Source of the DNA: an uncultured Alphaproteobacteria bacterium
GTDB lineage: Bacteria > Pseudomonadota > Alphaproteobacteria > HIMB59
DNA length: 64,000 nucleotides
Direction of reading: 5' to 3'
Assembly: GCA_902599405.1 (NCBI GenBank)
Contig: CACKFO010000001.1
Span: 62,001 to 126,000, forward strand
Under the pieces are notes generated by a model. That model made no database searches and had not been told where the DNA came from. It saw nothing but the letters and a program-made list of their open reading frames with translations. The position numbers and the translations under genes are program-made. Shown here piece after piece: positions 54,875 to 62,748 of this stretch; within the stretch, counting starts at the first letter, position 1, and each line of letters begins with the position of its first letter.

Positions 54875-55646
54875 TCATGTCTTTAAAGGTGTAAAAGCCT
54901 TTTTCCTTTGATGATAACCATACTGCTGCTTGAATAGCGCCATCAGAAAAAATTTTTCTGTTGTGGGCCTTATGTGTTAATTCTATAGACTCATTGTCAC
55001 CGTGAAATATGACCGTATGTTCTCCTGGAATATTTCCACCTCTAATAGATGAGAAACCAATTTCATTTTCTTTTCTTTGGCCTTCTTGATTCTGACGTTT
55101 AAAATTAAAATTTGATTTGGATAGCCCAAGCTCTTCTACAATTTCTTCTCCGAGCTTTAAAGCTGTACCACTAGGTGCATCCTTTTTGTGTCGGTGGTGT
55201 GTTTCAATTATTTCTATATCGAAATCTTTTAAGTGTTTTGCGGCTTTTCTTGCTATTTCAAAAAATGTATTAACTCCATAACTCATATTCGGCGCGTAAA
55301 ATACTTTTGTTGAATTACTTGTTTGCTTTAAAAGGTTAAAATGGCTCTCATCTAGTCCGGTCGTTCCTATAACTAAACCAGTATTATTAGAAACGGCAGC
55401 TTCCGTGAAATTAAATAAGGCCTTAGGTGTTGTAAAATCTATAACTATATCTGCTTTTTCAAATGATTCTTCCCTAGTGGTAAAAACATTTTCTTGAATT
55501 TGATTTTTATTAATAAAACTAGGGTCAATATCGTTAACATCGAATACTCCAACGAGCTCAACTTTATTATTCGATAGAGCGGAATTTATGAGATTATTTC
55601 CCATTCTTCCTAATGCCCCTGCGATAGCTATTTTTGTTCTAGACAT
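54867..55646 (-). CDS. dapB: 4-hydroxy-tetrahydrodipicolinate reductase DapB
   Basis: An NAD(P)H-dependent enzyme of the lysine and meso-diaminopimelate pathway. The dinucleotide site is IAGALGRMGNNLI near 8. The substrate motif ETHHRHKKDAPSGTALKLGE (about 147-166) holds the catalytic His and Lys residues. At 259 residues it is normal. The 5-prime side faces the small membrane ORF at 55721 across 74 bp. Confidence 0.95.
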   Translation of the reverse strand: MSRTKIAIAGALGRMGNNLINSALSNNKVELVGVFDVNDIDPSFINKNQIQENVFTTREESFEKADIVIDFTTPKALFNFTEAAVSNNTGLVIGTTGLDESHFNLLKQTSNSTKVFYAPNMSYGVNTFFEIARKAAKHLKDFDIEIIETHHRHKKDAPSGTALKLGEEIVEELGLSKSNFNFKRQNQEGQRKENEIGFSSIRGGNIPGEHTVIFHGDNESIELTHKAHNRKIFSDGAIQAAVWLSSKEKGFYTFKDMIS

Positions 55647-55720
55647 GATTAAGACTTGTTATACATAAATTAGCAGATATGGAATAGCAAAATTATTAAA
55701 TTTTATGCTAAAATTAACTT

Positions 55721-55891
55721 ATGATTAGACTTGCACTTATTCTTCTTATTTTATTACTAGCTAGTTTATTAATATTTAATAAGAAATTTAGGGAGGCTTT
55801 TACAATATCAGTGATACCTCTTGTCTTACTAGTTGTAGGACTTATCGGATATATGATTTACTATATGTTCAGTACCAACTATTTTTCTTAG
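55721..55891 (+). CDS. 56-residue two-helix membrane protein
   Basis: A short reading frame in the 263-bp gap between dapB and the rhodanese gene. It encodes MIRLALILLILLLASLLIF, a basic loop NKKFREAF, then TISVIPLVLLVVGLIGYMIYY and a short tail, so two transmembrane helices are predicted with a positive cytosolic turn. The length, charge pattern and good fit into the gap suggest a real gene, but no Shine-Dalgarno stands out and no family is recognised. Confidence 0.55.
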   Translation: MIRLALILLILLLASLLIFNKKFREAFTISVIPLVLLVVGLIGYMIYYMFSTNYFS

Positions 55892-55909
55892 AGGTTTTAG
55901 AATTATGAA

Positions 55910-56308
55910 CTATATACCTTGCTCGGTTTTAAAACCTAAATTAATCCAATCAATTAAACCTTTGTCCATTTCATAAATAGTACCCTGATAACCTTCAGAT
56001 ACTAGATTATCTGCAACTTTTTTAGAGGTAATACCTGCAGTACAGTGAATAATAATATCCTTATTATCGGGGTTTATGGAGTTGATTTTTTCAACAGTTA
56101 TTTCTTTAAAAGGTATATTGTGTGAGTTCTCAATTCGAATCATATTATGTTCTTTTGGATATCTGACATCGATCACAATTGCACCCTCTTGAATTCTTTT
56201 AAACGACTCTTCGGTATCTATAGGTGTGTATTTCATTGTATTACTCTGAGCAAATAATAAATTAGTTAACAGAAAAAAAAATAGAAAAAAAATTTTTAGT
56301 AAATTCAT
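55910..56308 (-). CDS. Exported rhodanese-domain protein
   Basis: A single rhodanese domain of 132 residues behind a signal peptide (FFLFFFLLTNLLFAQS). The active-site loop IIHCTAGITSKKVADNL holds the persulfide-forming cysteine. Blocks EGAIVIDVRYPKEH and HNIPFKEI are standard. A periplasmic rhodanese may handle sulfane sulfur or bind oxyanions. It follows the cytochrome c-prime gene by 5 bp. Confidence 0.85.
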   Translation of the reverse strand: MNLLKIFFLFFFLLTNLLFAQSNTMKYTPIDTEESFKRIQEGAIVIDVRYPKEHNMIRIENSHNIPFKEITVEKINSINPDNKDIIIHCTAGITSKKVADNLVSEGYQGTIYEMDKGLIDWINLGFKTEQGI

Positions 56309-56313
56309 TTTTA

Positions 56314-56727
56314 TTAATTTTTAAAGCGAGAATGGCAACTCTTACAGCTTCCAAAAAGATTTTGGTGGAATTGCATAACATTTTCAAATTCTCCTTCTTG
56401 AGCAGAAAGTTTGGCAAGCGCTGCACTGTTCTCGGTCTCTTTTGCAATTTGATTAAATAATTCCCTATTGTCAATTATGTCAGTACTAGCTTTTGACTTA
56501 CCACCAAAAGAGTCATCTGGAAATAAAGTCGGATATACTCTGATAATCTCTTCGATTTCTTCATAAATTGATGCTAGGTCATCATTTATTTCATTTTCTC
56601 TGATCAAGTTATTTGCTGCCCTCATGAGTTTGTTATAATCTCTCATTAATTCTTGTCTATCAGATATTGGGTTTGCATAGAGTAATGACTGTGCAAGAAG
56701 AAAAAAAATTAAAATTAATTTAAACAT
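56314..56727 (-). CDS. Cytochrome c-prime family protein
   Basis: A periplasmic four-helix cytochrome of 137 residues with an N-terminal signal peptide ending near LYANP. The covalent haem site CKSCH lies at the C terminus (FGSCKSCHSRFKN), as in cytochrome c-prime and c556. Such proteins bind NO or transfer electrons. It is upstream of the exported rhodanese gene in what looks like a two-gene transcript, next to the tungstate transporter and cytochrome b561. Confidence 0.88.
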   Translation of the reverse strand: MFKLILIFFLLAQSLLYANPISDRQELMRDYNKLMRAANNLIRENEINDDLASIYEEIEEIIRVYPTLFPDDSFGGKSKASTDIIDNRELFNQIAKETENSAALAKLSAQEGEFENVMQFHQNLFGSCKSCHSRFKN

Positions 56728-56759
56728 AACTTATTAACGTATCATAAAAAATTATAGAC

Positions 56760-57371
56760 TTATTTTTTTGTAAATTTTTTAATAGTGTCATTAAATATTA
56801 TCTTTCCTGAGTCCAAAATTACTAAATAGTCTGCAAAATCTTTTATATAGGTTAAATTATGTAAAGTTAATACAATAGTTTTATTTTTCATTTTAGACAA
56901 AGATGAAAAAAAAGATTTTTCACTCTCAAGGTCTAGATTTTGATTAGGTTCGTCAAGTATAATTAAATCTTGTTCGAAACTCATAAATCTAGATATAAAC
57001 ACTTTCTGCTTTTCCCCTTCCGATAAATTTTGAAACTTACGTTTTTTTAATTTATTTAAATTGAAAAGATTAAAATAAGATTTATTAACCTTGGATCTCT
57101 TAATATTACTTAATAATAAAAAATTATCTTCTAGACTTTTATTTAAAGAAATAGGTTTTTGAAAAAGCATCGGAATAGGTTCAGAGTAGTCAGATTTAAT
57201 TGATCCTTTACTAGGAAAAATAATCTTATTTATAATTTTTATTAAGGAGCTTTTACCAGAACCGTTTTTTCCAGTGATTACTGTAATTTTGTTCCTTCTA
57301 ATATTTAGATTGATATTTGAAAGTATATTTTTTCCATTAATTGCATATGAAATATTATTAATTTTAATCAT
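56760..57371 (-). CDS. tupC: Tungstate-type ABC transporter ATP-binding protein
   Basis: The ATPase of an oxyanion importer. Walker A is VITGKNGSGKSSLIKII near 32, the signature LSEGEKQKVFISR near 117 and Walker B LIILDEPNQNLD near 135. At 203 residues it is a short ABC domain without the extra C-terminal regulatory (TOBE/Mop) part of molybdate ModC. It overlaps the permease gene by 4 bp. Confidence 0.85.
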   Translation of the reverse strand: MIKINNISYAINGKNILSNINLNIRRNKITVITGKNGSGKSSLIKIINKIIFPSKGSIKSDYSEPIPMLFQKPISLNKSLEDNFLLLSNIKRSKVNKSYFNLFNLNKLKKRKFQNLSEGEKQKVFISRFMSFEQDLIILDEPNQNLDLESEKSFFSSLSKMKNKTIVLTLHNLTYIKDFADYLVILDSGKIIFNDTIKKFTKK

Positions 57372-58009
57372 TTTTTATTTAAAAAGTTAAGAGATATTGA
57401 AATTAAAAGTGTCAGAGAGATAAGAATAACTCCTAAAATAATACCTAGTGAGACATTGCCTTTAGATGTTTCTAATGCAATTGTAGCTGTCATGTTTCTT
57501 GTGAAGTGATCAATTGAACCTCCTACTATCGCAGCCGCACCGTACTCACTAATAGCTCGGCCAAAACCTAACAAAAGAACTGTTATGTAGATATTTGTTT
57601 TATTTGAAAAGAGTATGAAAATTATATCTTTTTTGGACGCTCCATAAGACATTAATTCATCTCTATAAATTGGGTAATCCTCTTCAATGTTTTTAATTAT
57701 TAAAGTAATCATAATTGGGAAGATAATTACGATCTGGGCAATGATCATTGCTATAGGTGAGTATAAAATTTCCATCCAACCTAAGGGGCCAGATCTACTT
57801 ATGAGTATATAGACTAATAGCCCTGCGCATACGGGAGGGATAGAGGTGAGAGAGCTTAAGAAAATTACAATTGGTTTTTTTAATTGGAATTGATAAATAG
57901 CAATTAAATAGCCAAAAATCATTGATAAAAAAAATGCAATTAATGTTGAAAAAATACTTACATAAATTGTAATAAAAACTGCGGATTGTATTTTTTCAAA
58001 AGTTAGCAT
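57368..58009 (-). CDS. tupB: Tungstate-type ABC transporter permease
   Basis: A 213-residue inner-membrane permease with about five to six hydrophobic segments. The EAA loop reads ELMSYGASKKDIIFILF near 140, followed by LLGFGRAISEYGAAAIVGGSI, a stretch typical of TupB/ModB-like permeases. It lies between the binding protein and ATPase genes. Specificity for tungstate over molybdate is taken from the binding-protein sequence. Confidence 0.86.
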   Translation of the reverse strand: MLTFEKIQSAVFITIYVSIFSTLIAFFLSMIFGYLIAIYQFQLKKPIVIFLSSLTSIPPVCAGLLVYILISRSGPLGWMEILYSPIAMIIAQIVIIFPIMITLIIKNIEEDYPIYRDELMSYGASKKDIIFILFSNKTNIYITVLLLGFGRAISEYGAAAIVGGSIDHFTRNMTATIALETSKGNVSLGIILGVILISLTLLISISLNFLNKK

Positions 58010-58019
58010 TTAGGTAATA

Positions 58020-58814
58020 TTAATTGGTATGAAACAACTTTTCACCGTTATATGTAAACCTATTAATAACATCTTTGCCCTCACCTGCAATCAACCATTC
58101 AATGAACTTCATAGATTTATTATACTCAACATGAGGAAATTTTTCAGGATTGACTGCAATAATTCCATAAGGATTATGTAATTCATCACCACCCTCAAAA
58201 AGAATTTTTAAATTATTTTTATTTTTAAAAGATAGCCAGGTGCCTTTGTCACTTATCGTATAGGCATCAATTTCAGAGGCAATATTTAATGTATTGGCCA
58301 TGCTTGTTCCAGTTTTTATATATTTATCAGAGTCAAATTTTTTGATATTTGCCAAACTCCATAATTCTTGTTCTTTTTTATGAGTTCCAGAATTATCATC
58401 TCTTGAAATAAATTTGTATTCTGAGTTATATATTTTTTTTAATGCGGATAAAATATCTTCTTCTTGTGATATTTTCAGTGGGTCAGATTTTGGACCAACT
58501 AAAATAAACTTATTGTACATAACCTCATATCTTTGAACACCATAGCCCTCATCTATAAATTCTAATTCATCTTTTTTTGAATGAACAAATAATAAATCTC
58601 CATCGCCCCTTTTTGCGTTTGCAATAGCATTCCCGGTTCCAACTGCAATAGGTCTTATACTTATTCCAGTTTTATTTTTAAATTCTGATGCTAAGAGATC
58701 AAGCAAACCCGTATTAGCAATGCTTGTTGTAGACTGAATGATTATAAAATCTTTAGAATAAACACTTATGGAAAAAAATAAAAATAACGATAAAAATAAA
58801 TTTTTTAATTTCAT
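58020..58814 (-). CDS. tupA: Tungstate-type periplasmic binding protein TupA
   Basis: A 264-residue substrate-binding protein with a signal peptide (LSLFLFFSISVYS). The oxyanion loops are IIQSTTSIANTGLLD near 25, AVGTGNAIANAKRGDGDLLFVH near 57 and DDNSGTHKKEQELW near 138. The TTS, GTG and RGD-DLL-VH blocks are the TupA signature and differ from ModA. Tungstate or molybdate would feed molybdopterin-type enzymes. It heads the tupABC operon and is divergent from the cytochrome b561 gene. Confidence 0.87.
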   Translation of the reverse strand: MKLKNLFLSLFLFFSISVYSKDFIIIQSTTSIANTGLLDLLASEFKNKTGISIRPIAVGTGNAIANAKRGDGDLLFVHSKKDELEFIDEGYGVQRYEVMYNKFILVGPKSDPLKISQEEDILSALKKIYNSEYKFISRDDNSGTHKKEQELWSLANIKKFDSDKYIKTGTSMANTLNIASEIDAYTISDKGTWLSFKNKNNLKILFEGGDELHNPYGIIAVNPEKFPHVEYNKSMKFIEWLIAGEGKDVINRFTYNGEKLFHTN

Positions 58815-58851
58815 TTATAATCAACAATATTAACATACATAATTGAAGATA

Positions 58852-59388
58852 ATGAAGTTAGCAAACAGCGCAGATAATTACGGTTTAATTAGCAAGTTAT
58901 TTCATTGGATTATGGCTGCTCTTATAATTGCAACATACTTACTAGGCAAAAATTTAGAGAATAATTTCGAGTATTACTATGAGATATTGATGATACACAA
59001 CACACTAGGCCTTTCAATTCTTGTCCTGGCCATTTTTAGATTAAGCTGGAAATTTATCAATATTAGGCCCAAGCCCATCTTAAAAAATAAAATATTAATT
59101 TATGTTGCGAAAACTAATTATTTTTTATTTTACTCAATATTTTTCTTACAACCAATATCTGGATACATCCTTACAAACTTGCAAGGTGACACGGTAATGT
59201 TTTTAAATTTTGAATTAATAAATTTATTAGATCACAACAGTGATTTAAGGTACTTGTTCAAAAGTTTCCATGAATATTCTAGTAATGTTTTATTAGTTTT
59301 ATTTTTTATACATTCAGGAGCCGCGCTTATGCACCATTTTGCATTTAAAGATAGAACTTTAAAAAGAATGACTTTTGATAGTGATTAA
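58852..59388 (+). CDS. Cytochrome b561 family protein
   Basis: A four-helix dihaem membrane cytochrome of 178 residues. The ATG at 58852 (MKLANSADNYGLISKLFHWIMA) is preferred over a TTG at 58843. Haem-binding histidines are in KLFHWIMA, LMIHNTLGLSIL, and FHEYSSNVLLVLFFIHSGAALMHHF. Bacterial b561 proteins pass electrons between quinones and periplasmic partners, for example cytochromes c or superoxide. It is divergent from tupA and convergent with the cysteine synthase gene. Confidence 0.88.
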   Translation: MKLANSADNYGLISKLFHWIMAALIIATYLLGKNLENNFEYYYEILMIHNTLGLSILVLAIFRLSWKFINIRPKPILKNKILIYVAKTNYFLFYSIFFLQPISGYILTNLQGDTVMFLNFELINLLDHNSDLRYLFKSFHEYSSNVLLVLFFIHSGAALMHHFAFKDRTLKRMTFDSD

Positions 59389-59392
59389 TATT

Positions 59393-60385
59393 TTAAAGCC
59401 ACTCGGGTATGGGAAGTTTTTTTGATATCAGATATTCTTTGTTATATAACTTACTAAAATACTTGTTAGCATCATCACACAGAATTGTAACAATGTTTTT
59501 ACCCGGTCCCATTTCTTTAGCCATTTCGATAGCCCCTGCTACGTTTACTCCAGAACTAGAGCCAAGAAATAAGCCCTCTGTTTTGACCATTTTATATAAA
59601 AGTTCAAACGCTTCATAATCAGTAATATGGTATGAGAAATCAATAAGGGAAGGTTCAACATTTTTTGTCACTCTATACTGGCCTATTCCCTCAGTTTCTG
59701 ATGGATCGCCTTTAACTTCCAATTTAGAATATTTAAAATAATTATACATTTGAGCACCTTGTGGATCTGTGCAAGCTATTTTTATATTTGAATTTAATTC
59801 TTTGAGTCCAATAGATGTACCTGCTAATGTTCCACCCGACCCAATTGCACAAGTAAAACCATCTACTTTTCCTTCAAGCTGATTGAATATTTCTTTAGCT
59901 GTGGTTTTTGCGTGAAATTTGTAATTTGCTGTGTTGTCAAATTGGTTTGCCCACATAACTGAAGTCTCTCCTTTTGATTGTAGATCTTCAACTAACCTCT
60001 TTGATACATGCTGATAATTACCCGGATCAGAATAAGGTTTAGTTGGCACAACTTTAAGCTTTGCCCCCATATTTCTTAAAATGCTTTGCTTCTCCTCTGA
60101 AGCACCGTCAGGCATTACAATTATAGTTTTGTATCCTCTAGCATTGTTAATCATTGTTAAAGCAATACCTGTGTTTCCAAAGGTACCCTCAACGACAGTG
60201 CCGCCTGGTTCAATTAAATTATTCTCTTCAGCATCAAGGATTATACCCAATGCCGTTCTATCTTTGATAGAACCAGCTGGATTCATAAATTCTGCTTTAC
60301 CATAAATATTACAACCCGTAATTTCAGATGGATATTTGAGTTTAATAAGTGGCGTATTGCCAATAAAATCAACTATGTCTCTCAT
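59393..60385 (-). CDS. Cysteine synthase / cystathionine beta-synthase-like enzyme
   Basis: A PLP enzyme of fold type II, 330 residues. The PLP lysine is in NPAGSIKDRTALG (near 42), the substrate loop is EGTFGNTGIAL near 64, and the phosphate cup is GSGGTLAG near 183. It could be CysK (O-acetylserine plus sulfide) or a cystathionine beta-synthase without regulatory domain. It starts 1 bp after the cystathionine gamma-synthase/lyase gene, so the pair may run transsulfuration in either direction. Confidence 0.88.
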   Translation of the reverse strand: MRDIVDFIGNTPLIKLKYPSEITGCNIYGKAEFMNPAGSIKDRTALGIILDAEENNLIEPGGTVVEGTFGNTGIALTMINNARGYKTIIVMPDGASEEKQSILRNMGAKLKVVPTKPYSDPGNYQHVSKRLVEDLQSKGETSVMWANQFDNTANYKFHAKTTAKEIFNQLEGKVDGFTCAIGSGGTLAGTSIGLKELNSNIKIACTDPQGAQMYNYFKYSKLEVKGDPSETEGIGQYRVTKNVEPSLIDFSYHITDYEAFELLYKMVKTEGLFLGSSSGVNVAGAIEMAKEMGPGKNIVTILCDDANKYFSKLYNKEYLISKKLPIPEWL

Positions 60386-60386
60386 T

Positions 60387-61526
60387 TTAAATCTTTGATA
60401 GGGCTTGGTCTAAATCTGAGATCAAATCATCTACATCTTCAATACCCACAGATATTCTTAGTAATGTTTCTGATATGCCTAATTTTTCTCTAATTGATGG
60501 ATCTATGGAAGCATGGGTCATGATGGCTGGATGCTCAATCAAACTTTCGACTCCTCCTAGGCTTTCCGCGAGTGTAAATAAATTTAAATTTTTTAGAAAA
60601 GTTTTTACCCCGCTAATATCTGAGTCAATTACAAAAGACATCATTCCACCAAAACCATCCATTTGTTTTTCTGCAATTTCCTTGTGCCTTTTATCAGTAC
60701 CCGGAAAAAAAACTTTTTCTATCTTAGGATGATTGGATAAATAATTAGACACAGCAATAGCATTTTCATTATGTTGCTTCATTCTTACAGAGAGTGTTTT
60801 GATGCTTCTTGTTAATAAATAACAATCAAAGGGAGAGGGGACAGCCCCAACTGCATTTTGAATAAAAGAAATTTTTTCAGCGTACTCCTTATTTTCTTTA
60901 ATAACAATAGACCCGCCAACAATATCTGAGTGGCCTCCTAAATATTTTGTTGAAGAACTCACTACCATATCTGCACCTAATTCAAGTGGTCTCTGATTAT
61001 ATGGAGAGGCAAATGTGTTGTCACAAATTACAGGTAATTTAAACTCACTTGCAATATTAACAGTGTTTTTAATATCAATAATTTTCATTAAAGGATTTGA
61101 AGGTGTTTCAATCCATATAAATTTTGTGTTTTCTTTTATTTCATCATTCCAGTTTATATTTTTATCAAAGTCGATGTAAGTTACGTCAATGTTTGATTTA
61201 ACTTTATCGAATAACCTACGAGTACCCCCATATACATCATCAGAACAAACTATATGGTAGTTTTTGCCAAATAGGTCACAAACTGTATTTATTGCTGACA
61301 TGCCCGATGCAAATGCAAAAGCTTTATCTCCAGACTCAATTTGTGCCAGTAATTTTTCTAATATATCTCTAGAAGGATTTTTGGTTCTAGCATATTCATA
61401 CTCAAAATTTCCAGGTTCCGTTTGTTTGAAGGTTGATGAAAGATGTATTGGTGGCATAACGGCACCCGTTTCTTTATCTGGGCCATGCCCAGAATGAATT
61501 ACTTTTGTGTTAAATTTTTTTTTCAC
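60387..61526 (-). CDS. Cystathionine gamma-synthase/gamma-lyase
   Basis: A Cys/Met-metabolism PLP enzyme of fold type I, 379 residues. The PLP lysine is in SSSTKYLGGHSDIVGG near 205, with AFASGMSAIN near 75 and SLGGVESLIEHPAIMTHAS near 330. These are shared by MetB and the lyase, so direction is uncertain; pairing with a cysteine synthase/CBS-like gene suggests reverse or forward transsulfuration. The start is GTG at 61526. The 223-bp region upstream holds an unusual GC-rich leader. Confidence 0.9.
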   Translation of the reverse strand: MKKKFNTKVIHSGHGPDKETGAVMPPIHLSSTFKQTEPGNFEYEYARTKNPSRDILEKLLAQIESGDKAFAFASGMSAINTVCDLFGKNYHIVCSDDVYGGTRRLFDKVKSNIDVTYIDFDKNINWNDEIKENTKFIWIETPSNPLMKIIDIKNTVNIASEFKLPVICDNTFASPYNQRPLELGADMVVSSSTKYLGGHSDIVGGSIVIKENKEYAEKISFIQNAVGAVPSPFDCYLLTRSIKTLSVRMKQHNENAIAVSNYLSNHPKIEKVFFPGTDKRHKEIAEKQMDGFGGMMSFVIDSDISGVKTFLKNLNLFTLAESLGGVESLIEHPAIMTHASIDPSIREKLGISETLLRISVGIEDVDDLISDLDQALSKI

Positions 61527-61551
61527 AGCTCAATTTATAACTAATTAATTT

Positions 61552-61674
61552 TTAAATAACATCTATAACGATATTTTTCTTATTTGATAGGCTTTTTAAA
61601 TTATAAGAAATCTGTTTCATATCAACCAAAATTCGAATATTATACTCGTCCCCTAGCCGCTTGGGTTGAGACAT
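61552..61674 (-). CDS. Possible 40-residue protein in the metB-like leader
   Basis: An ATG at 61674 opens MSQPKRLGDEYNIRILVDMK and continues for 20 more residues rich in Lys, Asn and Ile to a TAA at 61552, 25 bp before the GTG of the next gene. No strong ribosome binding site precedes it; instead the start lies in the loop of the GC-rich hairpin at 61650-61699. It may be translated only when the hairpin is opened, or may be chance. Confidence 0.35.
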   Translation of the reverse strand: MSQPKRLGDEYNIRILVDMKQISYNLKSLSNKKNIVIDVI

Positions 61675-61699
61675 TGTCGAGGAGGAAGGTGGCAAGGGG
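61650..61699. promoter_or_regulatory. GC-rich hairpin in leader of the cysteine/methionine genes
   Basis: On the minus strand CCCCTTGCC and GGCTAGGGG can pair over eight of nine positions around a 32-base loop. A 19-residue frame (MKFIAPCHLPPRQCLNPSG, 61653-61712) with two cysteines runs through it and stops inside the 3-prime arm. On the plus strand TATACT at 61641-61646 sits just before the element like a -10. It is much richer in G/C than the gaps around it, so it is probably a functional RNA or leader. No known riboswitch is recognised. Confidence 0.5.
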
Positions 61700-61749
61700 C
61701 AATAAATTTCATTATTTCGTTAATCTATTTTCTTAAAAAATTGATTAAT

Positions 61750-62292
61750 TTAAGTTTCCTTTGACACCATTTGATGAAGATTTTCAATTTTCATATCAAC
61801 GGACAAATCATTTGGCATTAACTTTTTCATTTCTTGATAAACCTTAAGTGCTCCATCATAATTTTTGTAGCTTATAAGAATTCTACTCAAACCATCTAAT
61901 GCACCAAAATGTCTTGGTTCAAGATACAATGTAGCTTCAATATCTCTCATAGAGTTTTCATAGTCTCCCATCATAAAATAAAAAGTTGCTCTTTTGTTGT
62001 ATGCCTCCGCATAATTTGGCTCTAACTCAATAGCAAGAGTCAAAGCTGATATCGCAGATTGGTAGTTTTTAGATTCAAAAAAATCTGAAATATTATCCAT
62101 TACTATTTTTACATCTGGATTTTCAATTTTCATCCATTCTCCCCATATTTTTGATATAATTAGACTTTGTTCTTTTGAGTCTTTTACCTCGGAGAGCTGA
62201 CTGAATAATTCATCAAGTTTTGGGCTATTTTGATCTGCGTAACTATATGATATGTTCAAAAATAAGGCGAATATAATTAAAATGATTTTCAT
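61750..62292 (-). CDS. Exported TPR-repeat protein
   Basis: A 180-residue protein with a signal peptide (ILIIFALFLNISYSYA) and at least three tetratricopeptide repeats in its second half: YQSAISALTLAIELEPNYAEAYNKRA, then MGDYENSMRDIEATLYLEPRHFGALDGLS and YDGALKVYQEMKKLMPND-type units. It likely acts as a periplasmic scaffold. Similar single-gene TPR proteins are common in alphaproteobacteria and their partners are unknown. It is divergent from the DUF4864 gene, 30 bp away. Confidence 0.82.
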   Translation of the reverse strand: MKIILIIFALFLNISYSYADQNSPKLDELFSQLSEVKDSKEQSLIISKIWGEWMKIENPDVKIVMDNISDFFESKNYQSAISALTLAIELEPNYAEAYNKRATFYFMMGDYENSMRDIEATLYLEPRHFGALDGLSRILISYKNYDGALKVYQEMKKLMPNDLSVDMKIENLHQMVSKET

Positions 62293-62322
62293 CTATATTG
62301 TTTAATTACGCATATAAATATT

Positions 62323-62748
62323 ATGCAGTTTAAAAAATTAATTTACACCAGTTTATGCCTTTTACTTTTTAACACTATATCGATTGCAGAAACTATTGAT
62401 AAAATTGAGTTTAGTGAAACACAAGCTGTGATTGAAAGTCAACTAAAGGCCTTCATTAACAAAGATGCTGAAGGGGCTTTCTTCCATGCCTCACCTTACA
62501 TCAAAATGAGGTTCAATAATCCTCAAGATTTTATGAGTATGGTGAAAAACTATTATGAGCCTGTTTATAACCCTAAAAATTACTATTTTATGGAGTCAAA
62601 ATTTTTTGAAGGAGCAGTATATCATCAACTACAAATCGTCTCGCAAGATAATGTTTCTTATTTAGCAATGTACTCACTTATTAAAGACAAGGGAGAGTGG
62701 AAAATTTCAGGATGCTCCATTTACCCAATGGAAAAGCAATCAATTTAG
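62323..62748 (+). CDS. DUF4864 exported protein
   Basis: A 141-residue protein with a signal peptide ending near SIAET. The mature part, VIESQLKAFINKDAEGAFFHASPYIKMRFNNPQDFMSMVKNYYEPVY-like, shows the helical cone and sheet of a DUF4864 (NTF2-like) domain, ending with YSLIKDKGEWKISGCSIYP. Function is unknown; the family is found in alphaproteobacteria as a periplasmic protein. The 3-prime end overlaps the convergent EamA gene by 9 bp. Confidence 0.82.
   Translation: MQFKKLIYTSLCLLLFNTISIAETIDKIEFSETQAVIESQLKAFINKDAEGAFFHASPYIKMRFNNPQDFMSMVKNYYEPVYNPKNYYFMESKFFEGAVYHQLQIVSQDNVSYLAMYSLIKDKGEWKISGCSIYPMEKQSI

Noticed and set aside
61660-61700. GGAGGAAGGTGG looks like a piece of 16S rRNA or RNase P RNA
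   Set aside because: The match is short, flanking rRNA or RNase P conserved blocks are absent, and the gap is too small for either RNA.
61527-61749. Known SAM-type riboswitch before the transsulfuration genes
   Set aside because: I compared by eye with SAM-II and SAM-V core sequences and saw no match; kept only as an unassigned GC-rich leader.
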